Assembly (NCBI RefSeq): GCF_026020075.1
Contig: NZ_CP102772.1
Location: 310,001 to 374,000, forward strand
Reading direction: 5' to 3'
DNA from: Bosea sp. NBC_00550
GTDB taxonomy: Bacteria; Pseudomonadota; Alphaproteobacteria; Rhizobiales; Beijerinckiaceae
Length of the DNA: 64,000 bases
Shown: positions 48,840 to 58,893 of the stretch, piece after piece
How the letters are laid out: each line of letters opens with the position of its first letter
Numbering within the stretch: position 1 is the stretch's first letter
Made by a program: the position numbers and the translations under genes
The notes under the pieces: model-generated
The model's database searches: none
What the model saw: the letters and a program-made list of their open reading frames with translations, nothing else
What the model was told of the DNA's origin: nothing

Positions 48840-49918
48840 TGGCGGGACTGAGCCTCTCCGGCGTCCGCAAGGCGTATGGCGCGACGACGGTGCTGCACGG
48901 CATCGACCTCGACGTCGCCGACGGCGAGTTCGTCGTCTTCGTAGGCCCCTCCGGCTGCGGAAAATCGACGCTGCTGCGCTCGATCGCGGGGCTGGAGGAG
49001 ATTACCGGCGGCACGATCGCGATCGACGGCGCCGACGTCACCGGTCTGCCGGCGTCCGAGCGCGGCCTTGCGATGGTGTTCCAGTCCTATGCGCTCTATC
49101 CGCATATGAGCGTCTTCGCGAACATGGCCTTCGCGCTGGAGAATATGGGCTTCAAGCGCGACGAGATCGACAAGCGGGTCAGGCGCGCTGCCGCGATGCT
49201 GCGCCTCACCGACTATCTCGAGCGCAAGCCCAGGGCGCTTTCCGGCGGCCAGCGCCAGCGCGTCGCCATCGGCCGCGCCATCGTGCGCGATCCGAAGATC
49301 TTCCTCTTCGACGAGCCGCTCTCAAATCTCGACGCGGAACTCCGCGTCGCCACCCGCAAGGAACTCGCCGGCCTCCACGCCGAGATCGGCGGCACGATGA
49401 TCTACGTCACTCACGACCAGGTCGAGGCGATGACGCTCGCCAATCGCATCGTCGTGCTCCATGGCGGCAGGATCGAGCAGGTCGGCACGCCGCTCGAACT
49501 TTACAACCGGCCCGACAATCTCTTCGTCGCCGGCTTCATCGGCTCGCCGCGCATGAACCTGCTGCCGGGCCGCGTGACCGCGGCCGGCAGGGTCGCGCTC
49601 GGCGAGGACGGCCAAGGGAATGGATATGAGATCGCCTGCGCGACCGGCGGCCTTGCCGCCGGCGCAGCCGTGACGGCCGGCATCAGGCCCGAGCATCTCG
49701 CGCTGGCGCCGGAAGGGCAGGGCCTGCCGCTCGCCATCGAGCTCGTCGAGCGGCTTGGCGGCGAGAGCTATCTCTATGGCTTGGCTGCCGGCCTTCCCCA
49801 GATCACGCTCAAGCTCGACGGCCAGAGCGAGCACGAGCGCGGCCATACGGTCCCGCTCGCCTTCCCTCAGCAGAAGCTGCACCTGTTCGACGAGGCGGGA
49901 AAAGCGGTCAGGGTTTGA
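48839..49918 (+). CDS. Sugar ABC transporter ATP-binding protein (MalK/UgpC type)
   Basis: The 359-residue ATPase has Walker A GPSGCGKS, signature LSGGQRQR, Walker B IFLFDEPLSN, H-loop THDQVEAM and a C-terminal TOBE/OB domain typical of carbohydrate importers (MNLLPGRV, AGIRPEHLAL). It probably dimerises under the two permeases. Its ATG overlaps the stop of permease 2. Confidence 0.95.
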
Positions 49919-49928
49919 AGATTTGCTC

Positions 49929-50071
49929 CGTCATTCCGGGGCAGGCCGAAGGCCTGAGCCCGGAACCCAGAACCGATCCCTCTCGGGAGAGGATCGGACC
50001 GATCGACAGTTGCGGCGCCGATGTCGGTTCTGGGTTCCGGGCTCTTCGCTATGCGAAGCCCCGGAATGACG
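49929..50071. repeat. Palindromic extragenic repeat, copy 4
   Basis: The longest copy begins CGTCATTCCGGGG and ends CCCCGGAATGACG. Nested arms GAACCCAGAACCGA and TCGGTTCTGGGTTC lie within. It separates the ABC ATPase gene from the glycosidase gene. Confidence 0.8.
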
Positions 50072-50106
50072 GCGCGGGTGAGATCAAGGTATTCGGAGAC
50101 CATTCC

Positions 50107-52404
50107 ATGAAAGCCCTCACGCAAGGCCGCTATCTCGGCCGCGATGGCGAAGCCGCCCTGTTCGATGTCGGGCTCGGCCACACGCTCGCCGTCCGCATCC
50201 TCGAAGGCGATATCGGCCGTGTCACCCTGAAGCCGCAGGACGGCTACCGGCTCGACCGTGGCTGGTCGATCGCGCCCGGCGGGCTGGAGCCGGCCTATGA
50301 GGGCCGTCCGCGCGACGATCTCTCCGGTTTCACTTGCCCGAGCGCCAAGGTCAGCACCGGCGAGGGCTGGGTGGTTCTCTCGGCCGGCGGGCTGACGGCC
50401 GAGGTCACGCTTGCGCCCTTCGGCATCGCCTGGCGTCGTGACGGCGAGGACAAGCCTTTCCTGCAGGACCGGACGACGCAGGCCTATCTGGTTTCGCCGC
50501 GCACCGGCGCGCTCGCACATTTCATGGCGCGCGATTATGCGGAGCGACATTACGGCCTCGGTGACAAGGCCGGCCCGCTCGATCGCACCGGTCGCCGTTT
50601 CGCCATTGATGCGGTCGATCCCTGCGGCTTCGACGCGGAGCTGTCGGACCCGCTCTACAAGATGCTGCCTTTCTTCATCGTCGACGGGCCGGTCGGCGCG
50701 CACGGCATCTTCTACGACAACCTCTCGACCGGCAGCGTCGATCTCGGCTGCACGCTCGACAATTACCACGGCCTGTTCCGCTCCTGGAAAGGCGACGATG
50801 GCGACCTCGACTATTACGTGATGGCCGGCCCGACCGTGCCGGACGTGGTCAGGCGCTTCTCCTGGCTGACCGGCGGGCAGGCCTTCGCGCCGCTCTGGTC
50901 CTTCGGCTTCGGTGTGACTTCGATGGCGATCGCCGACGCACCCGACGCCGATGCCCGCATCAGCGACTTCATCGGCAAGCTGGAGGCGCATCGCATCCCC
51001 TGCGACAGCTTCCACTTCGGTTCGGGCTATACCCAGATCGGCCATCGCCGCTACGCCTTCAACTGGAACCGGCAGAAGTTCCCTGATCCGAAGGCGACGA
51101 TGCAGCGCCTGAACGATGTCGGCATCTTCACCGTCGCCAATCTCAAGCCCTGCCTGCTCGACGACCACCCCCGCCTGCAGGAGGCTTTGGACGACGGCTT
51201 CCTCGTGAAGGACGGCAAGACCGGTGAGCCGGCCGTCGCACAGTTCTGGGACGGGCTGGGCTTCCACCTCGACTACACCAGCCCCAAGGGCCGAGCCTGG
51301 TGGCGGAACGGCATAGAGACGGCGCTGCTCGATTACGGCTTCACCACGGTCTGGAACGACAACAACGAATACGAGATCTGGGACGAGGACGCCGTCTGCG
51401 ACGGCGACGGCCGCCCCTTCCGGCAGGCGCTGGCGCGCCCGGCGCAGCCGCTATTGATGACCAAGCTCTCCTACGAGGCGCAGGCCGAGCGCCAGCCCGG
51501 CAAGCGGCAATATGCGATCACGCGTGGCGGCTGCGCCGGCATCTCGCGCTACGCCCAGACCTGGTCGGGCGACAACGAGACCGCCTGGAAGACGCTGCGC
51601 TACAATCTAACTCAGGGGCTCAACATGAGCCTGTCGGGCCTATTCAGCATCGGCCACGATGTCGGCGGCTTCCACGGCCCGACGCCCGGCCCCGAGCTCT
51701 TCGTGCGCTTCAACGAGTTCTGCTCCTTATGGCCGCGCATGGTCATGAACTCCTGGAACGATGACGGCGTCGTCAACCTGCCCTGGATGTACCCGGAGAT
51801 GGTGCCGCAGGTGCGCGAGGCCATCTCGCTGCGCTATCGGCTGATGCCCTATCTCTACACGCTGATGTGGCGGGCGAGCCGCGATGGCACGCCGGCGATC
51901 CGCCCGCTGCTCTGGGACTTCCCGCAGGATGCGACGGCCGTGAAGACCGACGATGCCTTCATGCTCGGCCCGGATGTGCTGGTCGCGCCGGTGCTGGAGG
52001 AAGGCGCCCGCGAGCGCAGCGTCTACCTGCCGGTCCATGATGGCGGCTGGTACGACTGGCATACCGGCAAGCATTTCGCGGGCGGCGCGGTCGTGACGGT
52101 CGCGGCCCCGCTCGGCCGCCTGCCGGTCTTCGCCCGGGCCGGGGCCCTGATCCCGCTCGGCAATCCCGAGGGCATCGACGATCTCCGCGAGATCCTCGTC
52201 TGCGGTGTCGTCGAGGGCGCCAGCGGCGAACTCTACGAGGATGACGGCGAGACCAGTGACTGGCGTGGGGCCGGCGGGGCCGTGCTCCGCTTCAGCGTGC
52301 GCGATGGCGAGATCGAGACCCATCAGCAGGGCGAGACCGAGCCCCGGTTCGACCGCATCGCGATCCGGCATATCGCGACTGACGGGACCAAGCCCGGCGC
52401 CTGA
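50107..52404 (+). CDS. GH31 family glycoside hydrolase (alpha-glucosidase/xylosidase type)
   Basis: The 765-residue enzyme has no signal peptide, so it acts on imported sugar. The GH31 nucleophile Asp418 lies in VWNDNNEYE and the acid/base Asp489 lies in TWSGDNETAW. GHDVGGF and the RYRLMPYLYTL block confirm the family. It follows the sugar ABC operon and is probably under the same LacI-type control, though a repeat element intervenes. An alpha-glucoside or alpha-xyloside substrate is likely. Confidence 0.94.
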   Translation: MKALTQGRYLGRDGEAALFDVGLGHTLAVRILEGDIGRVTLKPQDGYRLDRGWSIAPGGLEPAYEGRPRDDLSGFTCPSAKVSTGEGWVVLSAGGLTAEVTLAPFGIAWRRDGEDKPFLQDRTTQAYLVSPRTGALAHFMARDYAERHYGLGDKAGPLDRTGRRFAIDAVDPCGFDAELSDPLYKMLPFFIVDGPVGAHGIFYDNLSTGSVDLGCTLDNYHGLFRSWKGDDGDLDYYVMAGPTVPDVVRRFSWLTGGQAFAPLWSFGFGVTSMAIADAPDADARISDFIGKLEAHRIPCDSFHFGSGYTQIGHRRYAFNWNRQKFPDPKATMQRLNDVGIFTVANLKPCLLDDHPRLQEALDDGFLVKDGKTGEPAVAQFWDGLGFHLDYTSPKGRAWWRNGIETALLDYGFTTVWNDNNEYEIWDEDAVCDGDGRPFRQALARPAQPLLMTKLSYEAQAERQPGKRQYAITRGGCAGISRYAQTWSGDNETAWKTLRYNLTQGLNMSLSGLFSIGHDVGGFHGPTPGPELFVRFNEFCSLWPRMVMNSWNDDGVVNLPWMYPEMVPQVREAISLRYRLMPYLYTLMWRASRDGTPAIRPLLWDFPQDATAVKTDDAFMLGPDVLVAPVLEEGARERSVYLPVHDGGWYDWHTGKHFAGGAVVTVAAPLGRLPVFARAGALIPLGNPEGIDDLREILVCGVVEGASGELYEDDGETSDWRGAGGAVLRFSVRDGEIETHQQGETEPRFDRIAIRHIATDGTKPGA

Positions 52405-52446
52405 GCCAGTTGGGGTGTAGGGTCGGTTGGCTTGCGCCGGCCGGCC

Positions 52447-53778
52447 TCAATCGCTGCGGCGCGCAGCGCGCGCCACAGCGGCCGCGACCCGCTCATGCCC
52501 ATCAGCCAAAATCGCCGTGGCCAGCCGGACATGCTCGGTCGGCCGCAGCGAGCATTTGCTGCCCGGCAGGACGGCGATGCCATGGGCAGCCAGAGTCACC
52601 AGCGCGTATTGCTCGGATTCGACGGGGATCCAGATGCAGAGCCCATCGGTCTCCGGCATGGCGACGCCATGCTCCGCCAGGCCGGCCAGCAATGTCCGCC
52701 GACGCTCGGCATAGATCGCGCGGGCTTTGGCGACGTGTTGCGCCGTCGCCGCATCCTCGATCAGCCAGGCGGTCGCGGCCTGCAGCAGCCGGCTCGTCCA
52801 GCCCGACGAGAAGCTGCGATAGGACTGGATCTGCCGGATGATGTTGGTTGGCGCCGACAGCACGGCGATCCTGAGATCGGGCCCGAGCGACTTCGAGAAC
52901 GAGCGGATATGGACGACCCGCTCCGGCATGGTCGTTCCCAAGCTGATCGGCGGGCGAACCGAAACATCGCCGACGCCATCATCCTCGATCACCAGGGTTT
53001 CGCTGCCGGCCAGCACCGCGGCCAGTTCCTGCAGGCGCCCGGCGCTGACATGCCGGCCGGTCACGGAATGCGTGCGCGGCTGGAAGATGAAGGCGGCAGG
53101 ACGCCGCGCCAGCGCCGCGGCCAGCTGATCGGGCAGGGGGCCTTCCGCATCGCAGCCGATCGGCAGGATTTCCGCGCCGAGATCCTCGATGATGTCGAGG
53201 AGCCGCATCGCGGTGGGGTCTTCGATCGCCACGCAAGCCCCCGGCAGCACGGTCGCATGGAGAACCGAGTAGACCGCGTTGTAGCCGCCATTGGTGGCGA
53301 GGAAGGCGTCGGGGGCATAGGGCCATTGCGGCAGGACCGCGCCCCGCAGCGCGGGCAGGATCGGCGTGCGCTCGTAGCTGTTCAGGTTCTCGGCCCCGGC
53401 CGCATGCGCCAGCGCCTCGCGCAGCGGCGGCAGCAGGCCGGCATCGGGAATGGCGAATGAGAGGTCGAGCACATCAGGCGCGAAATGCGCGACGCTGCCC
53501 ATGCGGGAAGGGCGCGGAGTGGCACTGTCGCCGCTGACCCAGGCACCGCCGCGGCCACGGCCCGAGACGATCTTCTGCCGCTTCAGCTCGCTCCAGGCCT
53601 CGGAGATCGTGCCGGGGCTGACGCCGAGCCGGAAGGCAAGGTCACGCACGGTCGGCAGCCGCAGGCCCACGGGCAGGGCGCCCGAGCGGATCAGGCCGCT
53701 GACCTCCAGCGCGAGCCCGCGTGCTGTGCGTTGCGCCAGGCGGCTTGCCAACCAGGTTGCGTCGGTTTCGCTGTTCAT
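52447..53778 (-). CDS. MocR-type regulator (GntR DNA-binding plus aminotransferase domain)
   Basis: The 443-residue protein has an N-terminal winged helix-turn-helix (LRLPTVRDLAFRLGVSPGTISEAWSELKRQ) and a fold type I PLP domain with the Lys in HIRSFSKSLGPDLR. MocR proteins use PLP-bound amino compounds as signals. It is divergent from the cluster at 53873 onward, which it probably controls. The start at 53778 was chosen because the residues before it are poor in family features. Confidence 0.92.
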   Translation of the reverse strand: MNSETDATWLASRLAQRTARGLALEVSGLIRSGALPVGLRLPTVRDLAFRLGVSPGTISEAWSELKRQKIVSGRGRGGAWVSGDSATPRPSRMGSVAHFAPDVLDLSFAIPDAGLLPPLREALAHAAGAENLNSYERTPILPALRGAVLPQWPYAPDAFLATNGGYNAVYSVLHATVLPGACVAIEDPTAMRLLDIIEDLGAEILPIGCDAEGPLPDQLAAALARRPAAFIFQPRTHSVTGRHVSAGRLQELAAVLAGSETLVIEDDGVGDVSVRPPISLGTTMPERVVHIRSFSKSLGPDLRIAVLSAPTNIIRQIQSYRSFSSGWTSRLLQAATAWLIEDAATAQHVAKARAIYAERRRTLLAGLAEHGVAMPETDGLCIWIPVESEQYALVTLAAHGIAVLPGSKCSLRPTEHVRLATAILADGHERVAAAVARAARRSD

Positions 53779-53793
53779 CAGATTCAGAAAAGA

Positions 53794-53836
53794 ATGTTCA
53801 GGAACGTAATATCGATTGATCAGGTAAAGTGAACAT
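53794..53836. promoter_or_regulatory. Candidate MocR operator
   Basis: Arms ATGTTCA (53794-53800) and TGAACAT (53830-53836) form a 7-bp inverted repeat with a 29-base AT-rich spacer in the 94-base divergent region. Widely spaced inverted sites suit a dimer of MocR. Confidence 0.45.
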
Positions 53837-53872
53837 TTAATCTCGCCATATTCAAGGCTTGGAACGAGGTGT

Positions 53873-54856
53873 GTGTTGAAACCTGTTATCCGGCTGGCCC
53901 TGCGCGACTGGGACTTCATCACGCCGCTGTTGCTTGGCGATCTCGTCCCCGAAAAATTCGAACTGAAGATCGAGCGGCTGGCAGCCCTGCCGGACGATTT
54001 CGCCAGCGATCCGCGCTTCGATGCCTCGGAAATCTCGTTCAGCCGCTACACCACGGGCAAGGCACGCGGCGAGACCGGCGTCTTCGGCATTCCGAACTTC
54101 ATCATGCGCGGTTTCCGGCATCGCTGCGTGGTCACCACGGCGGCGAGCCCGCTGAAGCGTTTCGAGGATTTGCGCGGCAAACGCATCGGCATCGCCGGCT
54201 GGCAGGATTCCGGCAACACCTGGACGCGGGCCGCCTTGGCCGAATCCGGCGTCGGCATCGAGGACGCCTTCTGGGCGGTCAGCCGCCTTGGCGCGGACCA
54301 CCCGATCACCGACCGTGTCGGGCGCTATGCGCGGCCCGGCCGGATCGAGCCGCTGCCGGGCCAGCCGCCCCTGCTCGACTTGCTCACGGCAGGCGAGATC
54401 GACGCCGTCCTGATGCCGTTCATGCCCAAGGGCTTCTTCTCGCCCGGCTCGCCGTTCCGCGCGCTGCTGCCTGATATCCGCGCGGCTGAGAAGGGGTATT
54501 TCGACAAGGTCGGTTACGTGCCGGGCATGCACATCATCGGGCTCAAGCCCGAGATCGTAGCGCGCGATCCCTGGCTGCCGCAGGCGCTCAGCGATCTGCT
54601 CGACGAGAGCCAGCGTGTCTGGTTGGAGAAGCGCCGCCGTTACGCCGACACCACGCCCTGGCTGATCGACGAACTGGTGCGCAGCGGACATGATCTCCCG
54701 GCGGATTGGAACGCTAGCGGTCTCGGCCCGAACCGGGTGATGATTGCCGCGTTTCTCGATCAGCTGCGGATCCAGGAGCTCGCGGAGACCGATCTGACGC
54801 CGGAGACGCTGTTCCCAGCCGCCGGTGAATTGGCGGAGCCTGCGCGCGTCGCCTGA
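53873..54856 (+). CDS. 4,5-dihydroxyphthalate decarboxylase-like protein
   Basis: The 327-residue protein has no signal peptide. It shows the pattern of the DHPD family, a periplasmic-binding-like fold used in the cytoplasm: IRLALRDWDFITPLLLGDL, DASEISFSRYTTGKARGE, IPNFIMRGFRHRC and DLRGKRIGIAGWQDS. Members decarboxylate 4,5-dihydroxyphthalate, or their role is unknown. It starts at GTG, heads the cluster with the ABC importer and is divergent from the MocR gene. Confidence 0.75.
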   Translation: MLKPVIRLALRDWDFITPLLLGDLVPEKFELKIERLAALPDDFASDPRFDASEISFSRYTTGKARGETGVFGIPNFIMRGFRHRCVVTTAASPLKRFEDLRGKRIGIAGWQDSGNTWTRAALAESGVGIEDAFWAVSRLGADHPITDRVGRYARPGRIEPLPGQPPLLDLLTAGEIDAVLMPFMPKGFFSPGSPFRALLPDIRAAEKGYFDKVGYVPGMHIIGLKPEIVARDPWLPQALSDLLDESQRVWLEKRRRYADTTPWLIDELVRSGHDLPADWNASGLGPNRVMIAAFLDQLRIQELAETDLTPETLFPAAGELAEPARVA

Positions 54857-54902
54857 GCGGCGCCATCTGATCAAAGACATAACGACGAAGGGGAATGTCG
54901 CC

Positions 54903-55799
54903 ATGAAGACGATCGTGAAATTGGCCGGTGCCGTCGCGCTCTCAGTAGCGCTCATGCAGGGGGCGGCCCAGGCGCAGGACCAATCCATTCAGATCCCGAA
55001 GCAGAAGGTCGACGAGAGCCTGCGCGCCAAGCTGCCGGAAACCATCCGCAGCGCTGGCAAGATGATCTCGGTCAACAACGGCTCCTTCCCGCCCTACGAG
55101 ATCGTCACGGACACCAACAAGATGATCGGCGCCAGCGCCGATCTGGCCGATGCGCTGGGCGAGCTGTTCGGCGTCAAGATCGAGCATGCGACGGTCAACG
55201 GCCTCGCCTCGGCGCTGAGCGGCATCGCGGCCGGGCGCTTCCAGTTCGCGATGGGGCCGATCGGCGATTTCAAGACGCGCCAGGAGGCGAACGACTTCGT
55301 CGACTACGTCCGCGAATTCGTGATCTTCGCGGTGCAGAAGGGCAATCCGAAGGGCATCACCAGCCTCGAGGATAGCTGCGGCAAGAAGATCGCGGTGATG
55401 TCCGCCGGTTCGGCCGAGAAGGTCATCAAGGCGCAGGCCGAGAAATGCGCGGCCGAGGGCAAGCCGGCGCTCGAGGTGATGTCCTTCACCGACCAGCCGA
55501 CATCGATCCTGTCCGTGCGCTCGCGCCGGTCCGACGCGTTCTTCTCGTCGCAGGCGCCGCTCAGCTATTTCGTCCAGCAGGCGAAGGGCGATCTCGAACT
55601 CGCCGCGATCGGCAAGGCGAACGGCTTCCAGGACCTGTTCCAGGGCGCCGTTGTGCCCAAGGGCTCGCCGCTCGGTGCCGCCCTGCTCGACGGCATCAAG
55701 GCGCTGAAGGCGAACGGCACCTATGCCGCGATCTTCAAGAAATGGGGGCTCGAGAACAACATGATCGACGAGCCCGGCATCAACCGGTCGACGAACTGA
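54903..55799 (+). CDS. Amino-acid type ABC substrate-binding protein
   Basis: The 298-residue protein has a signal peptide (MKTIVKLAGAVALSVALMQGAAQAQ) and the family 3 solute-binding fold: INNGSFPPYE-like entry (VNNGSFPPYEIV), SLEDSCGKKIAVMSAGSAEKV and a GTYAAIFKKWGL end. It would deliver a small amine, amino acid or carboxylate to the permease gene directly downstream. Confidence 0.92.
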   Translation: MKTIVKLAGAVALSVALMQGAAQAQDQSIQIPKQKVDESLRAKLPETIRSAGKMISVNNGSFPPYEIVTDTNKMIGASADLADALGELFGVKIEHATVNGLASALSGIAAGRFQFAMGPIGDFKTRQEANDFVDYVREFVIFAVQKGNPKGITSLEDSCGKKIAVMSAGSAEKVIKAQAEKCAAEGKPALEVMSFTDQPTSILSVRSRRSDAFFSSQAPLSYFVQQAKGDLELAAIGKANGFQDLFQGAVVPKGSPLGAALLDGIKALKANGTYAAIFKKWGLENNMIDEPGINRSTN

Positions 55800-55813
55800 G
55801 CGGCGGCCGAACG

Positions 55814-56728
55814 ATGAGCACCGCAGCTGACATGGCGGGCGATCGGCAGGCGACGTTGCGCGACGTCGCCACCGCCCACCGCCCGGTCGAATGGGGTCGC
55901 TGGCTGATCTGGGCATTCGTGCTCGTCGTCGCAGCCAATTTCGCCTGGATCGTCGCCTGGAACCCGAATTTCGGTTGGCCGGTCGTGGCCCAGTGGTTCA
56001 CCGCCGAGTCGATCCTGCGCGGGCTCTACGTCACGCTCGGGCTGACGGTCGTCGCGATGGTGATCGGCGTCGCCATCGGGCTGCTGCTCGCGGTCGCCCG
56101 GCTCTCGGACGACCGGCTGCTGAGCGGCCTCGCCGGCCTCTACATCTGGTTCTTCCGCGGCACGCCGCTGCTGGTGCAGCTCATCTTCTGGTACAATCTC
56201 TCGACGCTCTTTCCCGAAATCTCGATCTCCATCCCCTTCGGCCCGACGCTGGTCAGCTGGCACACCAACGACCTGATCACGCCGATGACGGCGGCCATCG
56301 CCGGCCTCTCGCTGAACGAGGCGGCCTATATGGCCGAGATCATACGGGGCGGGCTGCTCTCGGTCGACAAGGGGCAGGTCGAAGCGACCGATGCCTTCGG
56401 CATGACGCGCTCGCGGGCACTGCGCCGGGTCATCATTCCCCAGGCGATGCGCTCGATCGTGCCGCCCACCGGCAACCAGCTCATCAGCATGATCAAGGCG
56501 ACCTCGCTGGTCAGCGTCATCGCCATGGCCGACCTGCTTTATTCGGTGCAAGCCGTCTACAACCGCACCTTCGAGGTCATCCCGATGCTGATGGTCGCGG
56601 TGATCTGGTATCTCGCCATCACCTCGGTCCTGAACGTCGGCCAGGGCTTCATCGAGCGCTATTACGCCCGCGGCGAGCGCGGCTCGACCCAGGCGGCGCC
56701 CGTCGTCATCGCGGAGCCCACACCATGA
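55814..56728 (+). CDS. Amino-acid type ABC permease
   Basis: The 304-residue permease has a polar N-terminus, at least five spans, and HisM-like blocks: GLYIWFFRGTPLLVQLIFWYN, LSLNEAAYMAEIIRGGLLSV and the EAA loop DAFGMTRSRALRRVIIPQAMR. It lies between the binding protein and the ATPase genes and overlaps the latter by 4 bases. Confidence 0.94.
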   Translation: MSTAADMAGDRQATLRDVATAHRPVEWGRWLIWAFVLVVAANFAWIVAWNPNFGWPVVAQWFTAESILRGLYVTLGLTVVAMVIGVAIGLLLAVARLSDDRLLSGLAGLYIWFFRGTPLLVQLIFWYNLSTLFPEISISIPFGPTLVSWHTNDLITPMTAAIAGLSLNEAAYMAEIIRGGLLSVDKGQVEATDAFGMTRSRALRRVIIPQAMRSIVPPTGNQLISMIKATSLVSVIAMADLLYSVQAVYNRTFEVIPMLMVAVIWYLAITSVLNVGQGFIERYYARGERGSTQAAPVVIAEPTP

Positions 56729-57525
56729 CCCGCAACGCCACCGAAGCGGGGGGCCTGCCGCTGGTCAGCGCCCGCAACGTCCACAAATCCTTCGGCTCCA
56801 ACGAGGTGCTGAAGGGCATCGATCTCGATGTCGCATCCGGGGAGGTCGTCGTGATCCTCGGGCCTTCGGGCTCGGGCAAGTCGACCTTCCTGCGCTGCAT
56901 CAACCATCTCGAAGCGATCGATCGCGGCTCGATCATGGTCGCGGGCGAGCAGATCGGCTACCGGCTCGCCGGCGAGCGGCTGATCAAGCTGTCGAACCGG
57001 GCGATCGCGGCGCAGCGCCGCCAGATCGGCATGGTCTTCCAGCAGTTCAACCTCTATCCGCACATGACGGCGCTGGAGAACATCATCGAGGCGCCGGTCG
57101 GCGTGCACCGGCACGGCCGCAAGGCCGCGACCGACTACGCGATGGAACTGCTGGGCCGCATCGGGCTGACCGAGAAGGCCAACGCCTATCCGCGCCAGCT
57201 GTCCGGCGGCCAGCAGCAGCGCGTCGCCATCGCTCGCGCGCTCGCCATCCGCCCGAGGCTGATGCTGTTCGACGAGCCGACTTCGGCGCTCGATCCCGAA
57301 CTGGTCGGCGAGGTGCTGGCGACGATGCGCGATCTGGCCGTGCAGGGGCTGACGATGATCGTCGTCACCCATGAGATCGGCTTCGCGCGCGAGGCGGCCG
57401 ATCGCGTCGTGTTCATGGATGGCGGGCTCGTGGTGGAGCAGGGGCGCCCGGAAGAGGTGCTGGCCAATCCACAGCATCCGCGGACCCGCCTCTTCCTCAG
57501 CCGCTTCATTCGCGAAGCGGCCTGA
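56725..57525 (+). CDS. Amino-acid type ABC ATPase
   Basis: The 266-residue ATPase shows Walker A GPSGSGKST, signature LSGGQQQR, Walker B LMLFDEPTSAL, H-loop VTHEIGFAREAADRV and the GMVFQQFNLYPHMTALENI Q-loop of the polar amino-acid (GlnQ/HisP) group. It completes the importer begun at 54903. Confidence 0.96.
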   Translation: MTRNATEAGGLPLVSARNVHKSFGSNEVLKGIDLDVASGEVVVILGPSGSGKSTFLRCINHLEAIDRGSIMVAGEQIGYRLAGERLIKLSNRAIAAQRRQIGMVFQQFNLYPHMTALENIIEAPVGVHRHGRKAATDYAMELLGRIGLTEKANAYPRQLSGGQQQRVAIARALAIRPRLMLFDEPTSALDPELVGEVLATMRDLAVQGLTMIVVTHEIGFAREAADRVVFMDGGLVVEQGRPEEVLANPQHPRTRLFLSRFIREAA

Positions 57526-57585
57526 GCTTCGATCGGACGGCCCCGCCAGCTTCCAAAGGCCTGACGGGCCGACCGCGCGCCGCCT

Positions 57586-58893
57586 TCACATGCCTCCAAG
57601 ATGGCGCGGCAGCCATAGCGCGAGGTCCGGCCAGGCGAGCAGCATGGCGATCAGCACGAAGGGCGCGACCAGGAAGGGCAGCACCCCGCGATACATCGCC
57701 CCCAGGCTGATCTCGGGCGCCTGGGTGCGGATGACGAAGAGGTTCATGCCGACCGGCGGATGGATCAGTCCGATCTCAACGACGATCACCAGGAGCACGC
57801 CGAACCAGATCGGATCGTAACCCGTCGACAGCACGAGCGGCAGCAGCACCGGCACCGTCACCAGCACCATGCCGATCCCTTCGAGGAAGCAGCCGAGGAA
57901 GACGTAGAAGGCGACGAGCAGCAGCATCACCGCAAGCGGCGGCAGGCCGACCGCATCGATGCTCCTGACCACGGACTGGGCCATGCCGGTCTGCACGACG
58001 AAATAGGAGAAGATCGTCGATCCCAGCACGATCAGGACGAGATTGGCGGTGATGCGCGTCGTCTCGGTGAAGGCGGTGGCGACGTCTCCGCGCTTGAAGC
58101 CGCCGCGCAGGAGCCCCAGCAGGAGGGCACCGAAGGCGCCGACCGCAGCCGCCTCGGTCGGGCTGAACCAGCCGAGATAGATGCCGCCGAAAGTGACCGC
58201 GAAAAGCAGCGCGACGTCCCAGATCGACAGCACCAGGCGGAAGGTCTGGGCCCGGCTCTCCGCCGGCAACTTCGGCGCCGCTCCGGGCCGCAGCCAGACC
58301 CAGAGCGCCACGGTCGCGAGGTAGAGGGCGGTGGGCAGAAGACCCGGGATCAGCGCTGCCGCAAACAGCTTGATGATCGAGAGCTGGGCGATGATGCCGT
58401 AGATCATCAGGATCAGCGAAGGCGGGATCAGGATGCCGAGCGTGCCGCCGGCGGCGACCACACCCGCCGCCAGCGCTGGCGAATATCCGGCCTTCAGCAT
58501 CTGCGGAATCGAGATCCGGCTCATCGTCGCCGCCGTCGCCAGCGACGAGCCGCAGACGGCGCCGAAGGCCGCCGAGGCGCCGACCGCCGCCATGGCGAGC
58601 GAGCCGCGGATGCCGGCGAAGATGCCGTTGCTCGCGCGGAACAGATCGCCGGATAGGCCGGCCATCGTCGCGAGCGCGCCCATCAGCGTGAACAACGGCA
58701 GCACCGAGAGCGAATAAGCGGAAGATAATTCGAGCGGCACCGCGCCGAAGACGAGCCTGGCCTTGGCGAAGCCGTCGATGGCGGCATAGCCGACGAAGCC
58801 GACGAGGCCGAGCGCCACGGCGACCGGAATGCGGGCCAGGATCATGCCGACGAGCGTCGCCATGCCGAGGAGGCCAATGGTGGTCGTGCTCAT
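57586..58893 (-). CDS. dctM: TRAP transporter large membrane subunit
   Basis: The 435-residue protein has about 12 hydrophobic segments and DctM signatures (MSRISIPQMLKAGYSPALAAGVVAAGGTLGILIPPSLILMIYG is the core region). It forms the ion-coupled channel of a tripartite organic-acid importer. An AGGAGG site precedes the ATG, which overlaps the small-subunit stop by 4 bases. Confidence 0.95.
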   Translation of the reverse strand: MSTTTIGLLGMATLVGMILARIPVAVALGLVGFVGYAAIDGFAKARLVFGAVPLELSSAYSLSVLPLFTLMGALATMAGLSGDLFRASNGIFAGIRGSLAMAAVGASAAFGAVCGSSLATAATMSRISIPQMLKAGYSPALAAGVVAAGGTLGILIPPSLILMIYGIIAQLSIIKLFAAALIPGLLPTALYLATVALWVWLRPGAAPKLPAESRAQTFRLVLSIWDVALLFAVTFGGIYLGWFSPTEAAAVGAFGALLLGLLRGGFKRGDVATAFTETTRITANLVLIVLGSTIFSYFVVQTGMAQSVVRSIDAVGLPPLAVMLLLVAFYVFLGCFLEGIGMVLVTVPVLLPLVLSTGYDPIWFGVLLVIVVEIGLIHPPVGMNLFVIRTQAPEISLGAMYRGVLPFLVAPFVLIAMLLAWPDLALWLPRHLGGM